From Streptomyces sp. ISL-1 (GTDB lineage Bacteria; Actinomycetota; Actinomycetes; Streptomycetales; Streptomycetaceae), in NCBI RefSeq assembly GCF_018614585.1, contig NZ_JAGGOI010000057.1, forward strand, positions 1-62,627: a stretch of DNA of 62,627 bases, in the 5' to 3' direction. Of this stretch, positions 41,287 to 50,203 are shown one piece after another; position 1 is the first letter of the stretch, and every line of letters starts with the position of its first letter. A program made the position numbers and the translations under genes. The notes under the pieces were generated by a model, which had not been told where the DNA came from, searched no databases, and saw nothing but the letters and a program-made list of their open reading frames with translations.

Positions 41287-44200
41287 ATGTTCCGCAAGGT
41301 ATTGGTCGCCAACCGGGGCGAGATCGCGATCCGCGCCTTCCGCGCGGCGTTCGAGCTCGGCATCTCCACCGTGGCCGTGTTCCCCTACGAGGACCGCAAC
41401 TCGCTCCACCGGGCCAAGGCGGACGAGGCCTACCAGATCGGCGAAAAGGGCCACCCGGTGCGGGCTTATCTCTCGGTCGACGAGGTGATCAAGGCCGCGC
41501 GCAAGGCCGGTGCCGACGCCATCTACCCCGGATACGGCTTCTTGTCGGAGAATCCCGACCTCGCCGCCGCGTGCGCCGAGGCCGGGATCACCTTTGTCGG
41601 GCCCCCCGCCTCCGTACTGCTCCTCACGGGCAATAAGTCCCGCGCGGTGGCGGCCGCTCGAGAGGCAGGGGTTCCGGTACTGAAGTCGTCGGAGCCGTCC
41701 ACGGACGTGGACACGCTGGTCGGCGCCGCCGACTCCATCGGGTTCCCCCTCTTCGTCAAGGCCGTCGCAGGCGGCGGCGGGCGAGGAATGCGGCGCGTCG
41801 CCGAGCCCGCCGAGCTGCGGGAAGCGATCGACGCGGCGATGCGAGAGGCGGAGTCGGCGTTCGGAGACGCCACCGTCTTCCTGGAGCAGGCCGTCATCAA
41901 CCCGCGCCATATCGAAGTGCAGATCCTCGCCGACGCCCATGGGAATGTCGTCCACCTGTACGAGCGGGACTGTTCGCTGCAGCGCCGCCACCAGAAGGTC
42001 GTCGAGATCGCGCCCGCGCCGAATCTCGACCCGGAGCTGCGTGCGCGCATCTGCGCCGACGCCGTCGCGTTCGCCCGGCACATCGGGTACGTCAACGCGG
42101 GCACCGTGGAGTTCCTGGTCGACGAGCGCGGCAACCATGTCTTCATCGAGATGAACCCCCGTATCCAGGTGGAGCACACGGTCACCGAGCAGGTCACCGG
42201 ACGGGACCTGGTGATCGGGCAGCTGCGGATCGCCGCGGGAAAGACGCTTCCGGAACTGAACCTGACGCAGGACGACATCGCCCTCACGGGCACGGCCCTG
42301 CAGTGCCGTATCACCACAGAGGATCCCGCCAACGGTTTCCGACCGGACACCGGCACCATCTCCGCGTACCGTTCCCCGGGCGGCCCCGGCGTACGGCTCG
42401 ACGGCGGCACTGTCCACACCGGCGCCGAAGTGTCCGCCCACTTCGACTCGATGCTGGTCAAGCTGACCTGCCACGGCCACGACTTCGCCAACGCCGCCCG
42501 CCGCGCACGGCGTGCGATCGCCGAGTTCCGTATCCGCGGAGTCGCTACCAATCTGCCCTTCCTCGGCGCCGTGCTCGACCACCCCGCCTTCCGCGAGGGC
42601 CGTATCACGACGAGCTTCATCGCCGAGCATCCGGAACTGATCCGGGCGCGCCCCTCCGCCGACCGCGGAAGCCGCATGCTCACCTATCTCGCCGAGACGA
42701 CCGTCAACCGTCCCCATGGCCCGCGTCCGCAGGTCATCGACCCGGCCGCCAAGCTCCCTCCCGCCTCACTGGGCAGCCCGCCCGCCGAAGGGTCCCGGCA
42801 GCGCCTCGCGGCACTCGGGCCGGAGGCGTTCGCAGCGGAGCTGCGCCGGCAGCGGGCCGTCGCGGTGACGGACACGACCTTCCGCGACGCGCACCAGTCC
42901 CTGCTGGCCACCCGGGTGAGGACGCGCGATCTGCTCGCCGTCGCCCCGTATGTCGCCCGCACAGCGCCGGAGCTGCTGAGCCTGGAGTGCTGGGGCGGCG
43001 CCACCTACGACGTGGCCCTGCGCTTCCTCGCCGAGGATCCCTGGGAGCGGCTCGCGGCCCTGCGGGAGGCGGTGCCCAACATCTGTACGCAGATGCTGCT
43101 GCGTGGGCGCAACACCGTCGGCTACACGCCCTACCCCGTCGAGGTGACCGAGGCCTTCGTCGCCGAGGCAGCGGCGACCGGAATGGACATCTTCCGGATC
43201 TTCGACGCGCTCAACGACGTCTCGCAGATGCGTCCCGCCATCGATGCCGTACGGTCCACCGGCACCGCGCTGGCCGAGGTCGCCCTGTGCTACACCGCGG
43301 ACCTGTCGGACCCGGCCGAACAGCTGTACACCCTCGACTACTACCTACGCCTCGCGGAGCAGATCGTCGAGGCCGGCGCGCACGTACTGGCCATCAAGGA
43401 CATGGCCGGGCTGCTGCGCCCGCCCGCCGCCCGCACCCTGGTGACCGCACTGCGCGAGCGCTTCGACCTTCCGGTGCATCTGCACACCCATGACACGGCG
43501 GGCGGCCAGCTCGCGACGCTGATCGCCGCGATCGACGCGGGCGTTGACGCCGTCGACGCCGCCGTCGCCTCGATGGCGGGCACGACCAGCCAGCCGTCCC
43601 TGTCGGCGCTCGTCGCGGCCACCGAGCACACCGAGCGCGCGACCGGGCTCTCGCTCGACGCGGTCGGGGGACTCGAGCCGTACTGGGAAGCCATGCGCAA
43701 GGTCTACGCGCCCTTCGAGTCGGGGCTCGCCTCGCCCACCGGGCGCGTCTACCACCACGAGATCCCCGGCGGACAGCTGTCGAACCTGCGTCAGCAGGCC
43801 ATTGCGCTCGGCCTCGGCGACCGCTTCGAGCTGATCGAGGACTGCTACGCGGCCGCCGACCGGATGCTGGGCCGGCTGGTCAAGGTGACTCCCTCCTCGA
43901 AGGTGGTGGGCGACCTCGCCCTGCACCTGGTCGGAGCCGGGGTCCAGGCGGCCGACTTCGAGTCGGACCCCGGCAAGTTCGACGTACCGGACTCGGTGGT
44001 CGGTTTCCTGCGCGGCGAGCTGGGCGAACCGCCCGGCGGCTGGCCCGAGCCGTTCCGTACGCGCGCACTCCAGGGCCGCCCCGCGCAGGCCGAGACCCCG
44101 ACGCTGTCGGACGAGGACCGCGAGGGACTGGGCCGGGACCGGCGGGCGACGCTGAACCGGTTGCTGTTCCCGGGCCCGACCAAGGAGTTCGACGCCCACC

Positions 44201-44664
44201 GCGAGGCGTACGGCGATACGTCCGTACTGCCCACGCAGGACTTCTTCTACGGCTTGGAGCCGGACACCGAGCACACGGTCACCCTGGAGGCCGGTGTCAC
44301 GCTGCTGATCGAGCTGGAGGCGATCTCCGAGGCCGACGAGCGGGGCTTCCGTACGGTGCTGGCCACGCTCAACGGTCAGCTGCGCCCGGTGCCGGTGCGG
44401 GACAAGTCCGTCGCCACTGAGGTCAAGGCCGTGGAGAAGGCCGAGCCCGGCAACGACCGGCATGTCGCCGCGCCGTTCGCGGGCGTGGTGACGCTCCAGG
44501 TGGAGGAGGGCTCTTCGGTCTCGGCGGGTCAGACGGTGGCCACCATCGAGGCGATGAAGATGGAGGCGTCCATCACCGCCCAGTGCGCGGGCACGGTCGC
44601 GCGGGTGGCGATCGGGAAGATCCAGCAGGTCGAGGCGGGCGATCTGCTCATCGAGATCGGCTGA
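41287..44664 (+). CDS. pyc: Pyruvate carboxylase
   Basis: 1125 aa, full length for a single-chain enzyme that makes oxaloacetate from pyruvate, bicarbonate and ATP. A biotin carboxylase domain fills ~1-450 (VLVANRGEIAIRAFRA, AVAGGGGRGMRRV ATP loop, FIEMNPRIQVEHTVTE). The carboxyltransferase domain covers ~520-1000 (DTTFRDAHQSLLATRVR, LHTHDTAGGQ). The biotinyl domain is C-terminal with EAMKMEAS, lysine being the biotin site. The ATG at 41287 follows a purine-rich ACAGGGGAC. It feeds oxaloacetate, and hence Asp/Asn, into metabolism. It appears to be a single-gene unit ending in a strong hairpin. Confidence 0.96.
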   Translation: MFRKVLVANRGEIAIRAFRAAFELGISTVAVFPYEDRNSLHRAKADEAYQIGEKGHPVRAYLSVDEVIKAARKAGADAIYPGYGFLSENPDLAAACAEAGITFVGPPASVLLLTGNKSRAVAAAREAGVPVLKSSEPSTDVDTLVGAADSIGFPLFVKAVAGGGGRGMRRVAEPAELREAIDAAMREAESAFGDATVFLEQAVINPRHIEVQILADAHGNVVHLYERDCSLQRRHQKVVEIAPAPNLDPELRARICADAVAFARHIGYVNAGTVEFLVDERGNHVFIEMNPRIQVEHTVTEQVTGRDLVIGQLRIAAGKTLPELNLTQDDIALTGTALQCRITTEDPANGFRPDTGTISAYRSPGGPGVRLDGGTVHTGAEVSAHFDSMLVKLTCHGHDFANAARRARRAIAEFRIRGVATNLPFLGAVLDHPAFREGRITTSFIAEHPELIRARPSADRGSRMLTYLAETTVNRPHGPRPQVIDPAAKLPPASLGSPPAEGSRQRLAALGPEAFAAELRRQRAVAVTDTTFRDAHQSLLATRVRTRDLLAVAPYVARTAPELLSLECWGGATYDVALRFLAEDPWERLAALREAVPNICTQMLLRGRNTVGYTPYPVEVTEAFVAEAAATGMDIFRIFDALNDVSQMRPAIDAVRSTGTALAEVALCYTADLSDPAEQLYTLDYYLRLAEQIVEAGAHVLAIKDMAGLLRPPAARTLVTALRERFDLPVHLHTHDTAGGQLATLIAAIDAGVDAVDAAVASMAGTTSQPSLSALVAATEHTERATGLSLDAVGGLEPYWEAMRKVYAPFESGLASPTGRVYHHEIPGGQLSNLRQQAIALGLGDRFELIEDCYAAADRMLGRLVKVTPSSKVVGDLALHLVGAGVQAADFESDPGKFDVPDSVVGFLRGELGEPPGGWPEPFRTRALQGRPAQAETPTLSDEDREGLGRDRRATLNRLLFPGPTKEFDAHREAYGDTSVLPTQDFFYGLEPDTEHTVTLEAGVTLLIELEAISEADERGFRTVLATLNGQLRPVPVRDKSVATEVKAVEKAEPGNDRHVAAPFAGVVTLQVEEGSSVSAGQTVATIEAMKMEASITAQCAGTVARVAIGKIQQVEAGDLLIEIG

Positions 44665-44686
44665 CGTCTGCTTCGTGCGTGCGTAC

Positions 44687-44722
44687 GCGGCCGGCCCGGG
44701 AGAGGTTTCCCGGGCCGGCCGC
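44687..44722 (+). terminator. Terminator hairpin after pyc
   Basis: GCGGCCGGCCCGGGA (44687-44701) pairs perfectly with TCCCGGGCCGGCCGC (44708-44722), loop 6 nt, 22 bp after the pyc stop. Confidence 0.8.
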
Positions 44723-45178
44723 CCCCGTACGGGGAGTCGGTTGGCCGTCAGACTTCGGCGTCGTGGATACCTCGCCCAGCTCGCGGCCGGACTTCGGCGC
44801 ATCGCGAAGACGTCTTGAGGCCGCAGGCGCCCTTGTGGCATGGAGTTCGTGATCGCCGGAGCGGTTCCTTGTGCTGCGTCGGCGGCCGTAAGGGGTGACC
44901 GTTCCCACGGAGGTGCGCCGGCGTGGTCGGCCGCGTGCACTTGGTCCGTTTCACGAAAGTTTCATGCCCTGGGCAGGGGCCTCGATCAGGGCTCTGCCCG
45001 TCGCGGAGCCGAGGGGCGCCCAGCCGCTGTCTGCCGTCCTGAACCGCGGTCTGCCGCCTCTGTCGCACCCGCTCAGCTGGGCCGGGCAGATCTGCGACGC
45101 TCTGGCCGCGGAGCATGCCGTCGGTGTGGTTCAGGCCCCTGAGGCACCGGGCGCGGACGAGGGAGGGATGATGGGCGT
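44723..45178. other. Intergenic, nothing recognised
   Basis: About 455 bp. No frame with convincing coding character and no known motif was recognised; upstream promoter elements for the next gene should be near its 3' end. Confidence 0.4.
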
Positions 45179-45679
45179 ATGCGCATCCGCATCGACGCCG
45201 TCGACCTGCCCGGCCTCACCTGCCCGGCCCCCGCCGACGGCAACGTTTCCGCGTACGGCAACATCCACGTCGCCGTGCAACGCCGCGACCGTCCGGCCGA
45301 ACTCCTCGACCCGCAGCCCGGCGACGCCAAGTCGGCAACCTGGACCCTGGAGTGCACCGCGATCGCCTCGCCGACCGGCACCGACGTCAAAGGCCCATAC
45401 GTGCAGGACCGTCTGGGCCGCCGGTTCATCTACCTGTCGTGGGGCACGGTCGACGAGTCGGGCGTCTTCACCATGTTCCGCCGCGCCAAGCTCATGCTCG
45501 ACGTCGTCCCCGCCGAGGTGCTCGCCGCCGCCGCTCGCGACGGCCTGCTGGTCGCACGCCTCGGGCTGACCGACGCGTGCGGCAACCCCCTGTGCGCACG
45601 GGTCGTGCCCCCGCACATCACCTGGACCGCCGAACCCGCCGAACGGAGCGCTGCGGCAGGCCCGACTTCCGGCGGGTGA
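45179..45679 (+). CDS. DUF5990-family protein
   Basis: 166 aa. MRIRIDAVDLPGLTCP, NIHVAVQRRDRPAELLDPQPGDAKSATWTLECTAI, then GPYVQDRLGRRFIYLSWGTVDESGVFTMFRRAKLMLDVVPAEVL is the pattern of DUF5990, an actinobacterial family of unknown function. It is soluble, without signal or membrane segments. The start follows GAGGGATGATGGGC. The second half is less conserved. Confidence 0.8.
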   Translation: MRIRIDAVDLPGLTCPAPADGNVSAYGNIHVAVQRRDRPAELLDPQPGDAKSATWTLECTAIASPTGTDVKGPYVQDRLGRRFIYLSWGTVDESGVFTMFRRAKLMLDVVPAEVLAAAARDGLLVARLGLTDACGNPLCARVVPPHITWTAEPAERSAAAGPTSGG

Positions 45680-46645
45680 GCCCCGGCCGACCGTCGTTGG
45701 CCGGTTGGGGCATTCGCAGGTGGGGGTGCTCCCGGCGCTCCGCCTCGGCCGGCGCGGCTGTGCCCGTGGCCGGCTCCTCGGCGAACTGGGAGGAGCAGCC
45801 GACCAGTTCCGGCATGGTGAAGTCCGCCGTGAGTACGCGCGGCAGCGTGGAGACCTGATTCGGGGCCAGGCCGGAACCGAACCGGAGCGCGCGCCAGGTC
45901 GAAGGCAGTCCTTCGCGCGCCGCGGCTGCGCCTGTGCTCGCTGAGGCACGGGTGAGGGGCTGGTGCTTGCGGGCGCAATGAGGCCGTGGGCGCGCCCCAC
46001 GATCTCCGAGCCCGCCATCTACGGGGACATCCCGGCCACCGATCACGCCTACACCTGGCTCTACGAAGTCCTCGCCCGGCTCCATCTCGCCGATCGCCGC
46101 GCACGCCGGGCGGGCTCTGACACAGGCAGGCGCCTCCCGAACTGATCTGACCGCCACAACACCGGCGTGCGGCGGCGAGCGGCGCCGCACGCCGGGAGAG
46201 GGCCCCACGAAGACCGGCGGGACCCCGACTGCAGCAGCGCGTACTCGGTCCTCAGCATTCATCCTGTCGCCCCTATGTGCGACTCCGTCTTGTGTGTGCG
46301 AAGAAATGTGCAGAAGCGTTGTTACCGGGATCCTGTCCGCCGACCGGATGATGCGTCGGGTGGTGCAACCGGTGGTGCGCCGGAGCGTGTAAGGGCTTGC
46401 TGTTGATCGTTGAACGGATCGGTGTAGCGGTCAGTGAAGTCCGGGCCACGCCTGTCCCATATGTGTGACCGATACAGGTGCCTGTTACGGAAATGTCCGT
46501 ACCCGGTAACGCGGTTGGGTTGGCGTGCCGCCGGCCGCGGCGACGCCGCAGAGTTTGGGTCCTCGGTCCAGCACGGGCCGGGAACCCGCACCGCACCACC
46601 AGCTCTTATCGGCTTGTGGAGCACTGTTCTTGAGGAGACGTCACC
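45680..46645. other. Long stretch without a firm gene
   Basis: About 965 bp. On the plus strand at about 46005-46145, EPAIYGDIPATDHAYTWLYEVLARLHLADRRARRAG looks protein-like but has no clear start or recognised family. It may be a short gene or a fragment. The final 250 bp before 46646 are less GC-rich and include TGTGACCGATACAGGTGCCTG, probably the promoter region of the secreted protein. Confidence 0.4.
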
Positions 46646-47125
46646 ATGTCTGCTTCTCGCACCGCCCGCCGTATCGCCGCGACCGCCCTTGCGGCCGGCG
46701 CCCTCCTCTCCGCCGTCGCCCTGCCGGCCTCGGCCCACGACAACAACCGCGACCACCACCAGCAGTCCCGGGTCGAGATCAGCGACGTGCAGGCCGACAG
46801 CCCCGGACGCGACAACGGCACCAACCGGTCCCTGAACGCCGAATGGGTCGAGATCACCAACAGCACCCGCCGCAGCGTGGACCTGGACGGCTGGACCCTG
46901 CGCGACGAGGACGGCAACCGCTACCGCTTCGACGATGTCCGCCTCGCCGGCCGCGCCACCGTCCGCATCCACACCGGCGCCGGCCGCGACACCCGCACCG
47001 ACCTCTACCAGGGCCGCCGCACCCACGTCTGGGACAACCACTCCGACACAGCGACCCTCCGCGACGACCGGGGCCGCACCATCGACACCGAGTCCTGGGG
47101 CCGCGGCCACCACAACCACCACTGA
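46646..47125 (+). CDS. Secreted lamin-tail-domain protein
   Basis: 159 aa. A Sec-type signal peptide (RTARRIAATALAAGALLSAVALPASAHD, cleavage after ASA) precedes a lamin-tail domain (RVEISDVQADSPGRDNGTNRSLNAEWVEITN, DLDGWTLRDEDGNRYRF, VRIHTGAGRDTRTDLYQGRRTHVWDNHSDTATLRDDRG). Such domains occur in secreted bacterial proteins, often with nucleases, but here the domain is alone. GAGGAGACGTCACC lies before the ATG. The His-rich C-terminus (GRGHHNHH) is notable. Function is unknown; extracellular structural or binding roles are likely. Confidence 0.85.
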   Translation: MSASRTARRIAATALAAGALLSAVALPASAHDNNRDHHQQSRVEISDVQADSPGRDNGTNRSLNAEWVEITNSTRRSVDLDGWTLRDEDGNRYRFDDVRLAGRATVRIHTGAGRDTRTDLYQGRRTHVWDNHSDTATLRDDRGRTIDTESWGRGHHNHH

Positions 47126-47185
47126 TCCAGCCGGTTACGGCCGTCCGGCCGTCGACACCGGACGACCCAACCCTCCATGAACCCT

Positions 47186-47217
47186 GTGCCCCGGGCAGCC
47201 TGACCTGCCCGGGGCAC
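47186..47217 (+). terminator. Terminator hairpin
   Basis: GTGCCCCGGGCAG and CTGCCCGGGGCAC form a perfect 13-bp stem with a 6-nt loop, 60 bp after the lamin-tail gene. Confidence 0.8.
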
Positions 47218-47526
47218 ACCCACGACCTGACCATGGACCAGGCTGCGGACGAACCCGGCATCACAGCGGTCGGGGTGCGCTTCACCGGGTACCTCGGTGA
47301 CCAGGGGACAGGTAATGCGCGGGGAGCCCCTGCGGCTTGCTGGATCCCGGGCGGTGTTGCTGCTGACGGGACTTGGGGGCGGTCGTCCCATGGGGGACCC
47401 TTCTGGGCCGACGTACCGCCGTACGCGGCGCGCCGCCGCTCCGCGAGGAGGTTGTCCGTCCACAGCGGACGATGAAAGGCAAGGAGAGTACCCACTCCTT
47501 GCCACTCTCAACGTATAGCGCACCAG

Positions 47527-47545
47527 GGGGCTTGCGGCAAGACCC
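47527..47545. promoter_or_regulatory. Rifamycin-associated element (RAE)
   Basis: GGGGCTTGCGGCAAGACCC matches, as I recall it, the 19-bp RAE GGGGCTTGCGGCAAGGCCC with one mismatch. The RAE is an imperfect inverted repeat found upstream of rifamycin-inactivating genes (phosphotransferase, glycosyltransferase, monooxygenase) in actinomycetes and linked to rifampicin induction. It lies 60 bp before the glycosyltransferase stub and 220 bp before the monooxygenase. Confidence 0.8.
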
Positions 47546-47605
47546 GGGTCGTGCCGCAGAATTGTCGACCAAGGCCAGGACCTGCGGAAATGACAGATTC
47601 GCGAA

Positions 47606-47752
47606 GTGCGTGTGTTGTCGACGCATGGGTTGCGCGAGAACGTCGAACCGTCGGTGGGACTCGCGGTGCGGCTGCGGGGACTCGGCGCGGAGGTGCGGGT
47701 GTGCGTGCCGTCGGACTGCGCGGAGCTGCTGGCCGAAATCCAATCTCGTTGA
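47606..47752 (+). pseudogene. N-terminal stub of an MGT-type glycosyltransferase, probably rifampicin glycosyltransferase
   Basis: From a GTG at 47606 the frame reads VRVLSTHGLRENVEPSVGLAVRLRGLGAEVRVCVPSDCAELLAEIQSR and stops. This is the N-terminal Rossmann segment of GtfA/MGT glycosyltransferases (usually RVLLSTxGSRGDVEPLVGLAxxLRALGAEVRVCxPPD). About 350 residues are missing. Since the RAE and rox flank it, a rifampicin glycosyltransferase (rgt) is the likely source. It may persist as a leader in front of rox. Confidence 0.75.
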
Positions 47753-47764
47753 ATGGGGGCTTTC

Positions 47765-49255
47765 ATGATTGACGTGATCGTGGTCGGCGGCGGACCGACC
47801 GGCTTGATGCTGGCCGGCGAGCTGCGACTGCACGGCGTGCACGTGGTCGTGCTGGAGAAGTTGACCGGGCCGACCGGGGAGTCCCGCGGGCAGGGCCTGC
47901 ACGCGCGCAGCGTCGAGATGATGGATCAGCGCGGCCTGCTGGACCGGTTCCTCGCGGTCAGTGAGAAGTTCCAGGTCGGCGGTCTCTTCGGCGGCATCAT
48001 GAAACCGTGGCCGGACCGGTTGGACACGGCGCACCCGTACGGCGTCGCCACCCCGCAGCCGGTCACCGAGCGGCTGCTCAACGAGCGCGCCGTCGAACTC
48101 GGTACCGACATCCGGCGCGGCTGCGAAGTGGTCGGGCTGAGCCAGTCCGATGACGGGGCCGGGGCCGGGGTGACCGTCGAGCTGGCGGACGGTACGCACC
48201 TGCGCTCGCGTTACCTCGTCGGGTGCGACGGCGGCCGCAGTGCCGTGCGCAAGCTGCTCGGCGTCGGTTTCCCCGGCGAGCCCGCCACGGTCGAGACGCT
48301 GCTGGGCGAAATGGAGGTGACCGAGGATCCGGCGACCATTGCCGCCGTCGTCGAGGAAGTCCGCAAGACCCAACTGCGGTTCGGCGTCGGCCCCAACGAG
48401 GACGGGGTGTGCCGCGTTGTCGTGCCCGCCGACGGGGTGGCCGAGGACCGTGCGACCGCGCCGACCCTGGAGGAGTTCAAGAAGCAGCTGCGGGCGTTCG
48501 CGGGCACCGACTTCGGCGTGCACTCGCCGCGCTGGCTGTCCCGGTTCGGCGACGCTACCCGGCAGGCCGAGCGCTACCGGGTAGGCCGGGTGCTGCTGGC
48601 CGGCGACGCGGCGCACATCCACCCGCCGACCGGCGGGCAGGGGCTCAACCTGGGCGTGCAGGACGCGTTCAACCTCGGCTGGAAGCTGGCCGCAGTGGTC
48701 ATCGGCTGGGCACCGGAGGGGCTGCTGGACAGCTACCACGCCGAACGGCACCCGGTGGGCGCCCGCGTGCTGGACAACACCCGCGCGCAGATCACGCTAC
48801 TGGGGGCCGATCCGGGTGCGACCGCGCTGCGGGAGCTGTTCTCGAAGCTGATGGACTTCGAGGAGGTGAACCGGTATGTGACCGGGATCATCACCGCGGT
48901 CGAGGTCCGCTACGACTTCGGCGAGGGCCATGAACTGCTCGGCCGGCGGATGCGGGACGTGGGGCTGAAGCGGGGTCGTCTCTACGAGCTGATGCACGGC
49001 GGCCGCGGGCTGCTGCTCGACCAGACCGGCCGGCTGTCGGTGGCGGGCTGGGCAGATCGGGTTGACCACGTCGTCGACGTCAGCGAGGAACTGGACGTGC
49101 CCGCCGTGCTGCTGCGGCCGGACGGCCACGTGGCGTGGGTCGGTGAAGATCAGCAGGAACTGCTCAGCCGGCTGCCAAAGTGGTTCGGCGCTGCGTCAGC
49201 TGAGCGCGCAGTTGCGGCCCGAAAGGGTGGAGCCTTGATCGAGACGCTGGACTAA
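47765..49255 (+). CDS. rox: Rifampicin monooxygenase
   Basis: 496 aa class A flavoprotein monooxygenase. It has DVIVVGGGPTGLMLAGELRLHGV (FAD), EKLTGPTGESRGQGLHARSVEMMDQRGLLDRF, YLVGCDGGRSAVRKLLGVGFPGE (DG motif) and VLLAGDAAHIHPPTGGQGLNLGVQDAFNLGWKLA (GD motif). The C-terminal thioredoxin-like domain (VPAVLLRPDGHVAWVGED) matches rifampicin monooxygenases closely along its length. These enzymes hydroxylate the rifamycin naphthoquinone and linearise the drug, giving resistance. Start ATG at 47765 with GGGGG ahead; it begins 12 bp after the glycosyltransferase stub and downstream of the RAE. Confidence 0.88.
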   Translation: MIDVIVVGGGPTGLMLAGELRLHGVHVVVLEKLTGPTGESRGQGLHARSVEMMDQRGLLDRFLAVSEKFQVGGLFGGIMKPWPDRLDTAHPYGVATPQPVTERLLNERAVELGTDIRRGCEVVGLSQSDDGAGAGVTVELADGTHLRSRYLVGCDGGRSAVRKLLGVGFPGEPATVETLLGEMEVTEDPATIAAVVEEVRKTQLRFGVGPNEDGVCRVVVPADGVAEDRATAPTLEEFKKQLRAFAGTDFGVHSPRWLSRFGDATRQAERYRVGRVLLAGDAAHIHPPTGGQGLNLGVQDAFNLGWKLAAVVIGWAPEGLLDSYHAERHPVGARVLDNTRAQITLLGADPGATALRELFSKLMDFEEVNRYVTGIITAVEVRYDFGEGHELLGRRMRDVGLKRGRLYELMHGGRGLLLDQTGRLSVAGWADRVDHVVDVSEELDVPAVLLRPDGHVAWVGEDQQELLSRLPKWFGAASAERAVAARKGGALIETLD

Positions 49256-49504
49256 AGGCCGTCGGCGACGACAGGGGCGGGCATCTCCAGGACTTGCTCA
49301 CGGCTCGCTGCGGTCCGGGTCGGCGGTCGCGGGGCCCCTAAGGCAAGTTGGTCAAGTTCCGGGTGGTCCGGCCTCCGCCGGCTCACTGCCGCGTGTCTTG
49401 GCCCGGGCCTTGTTGTCGAGGTGTCGGTGTTGGTGGCGCGGGTGACGCCGAAGTCGTCGGCTGACGTGCGCCGACGGCCGGGAGACGCAGGTCACATCCG
49501 TCCA
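49256..49504. other. Intergenic, nothing further recognised
   Basis: About 250 bp with no gene. The ECF41-type promoter follows it directly. Confidence 0.4.
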
Positions 49505-49531
49505 TGTCACAGGGGGCCGGGCTACCCCGTC
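49505..49531 (+). promoter_or_regulatory. ECF41-type promoter
   Basis: TGTCACA (49505-49511), a 16-bp spacer, then CGTC (49528-49531) matches the -35/-10 signature reported for ECF41 sigma factors. It is about 41 bp before the ATG of the carboxymuconolactone decarboxylase-like gene, and an ECF41 gene lies directly downstream. Confidence 0.75.
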
Positions 49532-49572
49532 TCAGGTGTGTAGCCACTGACGACCACAGAGGAGCACACACC

Positions 49573-50046
49573 ATGGACGCACGGCTCAGCTACTTCACCG
49601 ACCCGACCGCCGGCAAGGTCCTCAAGTACGTCATGTCGGCGGGCAAGGCGCTCAAGGACTCGCCGCTGCCGGCCGCGACGCAGGAGCTGGTGGCGCTTCG
49701 CGCAAGTCAGATCAATGGCTGCGCCGTCTGCATCGACATGCACACCAAGGAAGCTGCCGCTGCCGGCGAGACCTCGGTGCGGCTGAACCTGGTCGCGGCG
49801 TGGCGGGAGGCCACGGTCTTCACCGAGGCCGAGCGTGCCGCGCTGGAGCTGGCAGAGGAGGGGACCCGGGTCGCGGATGCGGCCGGTGGGGTCAGCGACG
49901 AGGTGTGGGCGTACGCCGCCAAGCACTACGACGAGGAGCAGCTCACCGCCCTGGTAATCCTGGTCTCCTTCATGAACATGGTGAACCGGCTGAACATCCT
50001 CACCCAGCAGCCGGCCGGCAACTACGAGCCCGGGCAGTTCCACTGA
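49573..50046 (+). CDS. Carboxymuconolactone decarboxylase/AhpD-like protein
   Basis: 157 aa. The CMD/AhpD core is seen as LPAATQELVALRASQINGCAVCIDMHTKEAAAAGET. The redox CxxC and following His (CAVCIDMH) are those of the peroxidase-related AhpD branch. LNLVAAWREATVFTEAERAALELAEEGTRV and LTALVILVSFMNMVNRLNI complete the fold. GGAGCACACACC lies before the ATG. This is the typical partner (COE gene) of ECF41 sigma factors and has the matching promoter, so it should be the target of the downstream sigma factor. Confidence 0.9.
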   Translation: MDARLSYFTDPTAGKVLKYVMSAGKALKDSPLPAATQELVALRASQINGCAVCIDMHTKEAAAAGETSVRLNLVAAWREATVFTEAERAALELAEEGTRVADAAGGVSDEVWAYAAKHYDEEQLTALVILVSFMNMVNRLNILTQQPAGNYEPGQFH

Positions 50047-50203
50047 ACGGCATCAGCAACTGGCTCGGGGTCCGTCTGCGGGCTCCGGGCCCCCGGGCTC
50101 GGGGGCGTTACTCCGGCCCGCCGCTGGTCCGGATGATCACCAGAAGATGTCTGCGCCGGCGAGTACGGCCGGGTGGGAGGGCTTCAAGGGGAGGGGATTC
50201 GGC

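Noticed and set aside
45680..46645. Several overlapping open frames as hidden genes
   Set aside because: None has a ribosome site, consistent codon bias and recognisable sequence together; only one short protein-like stretch is noted.
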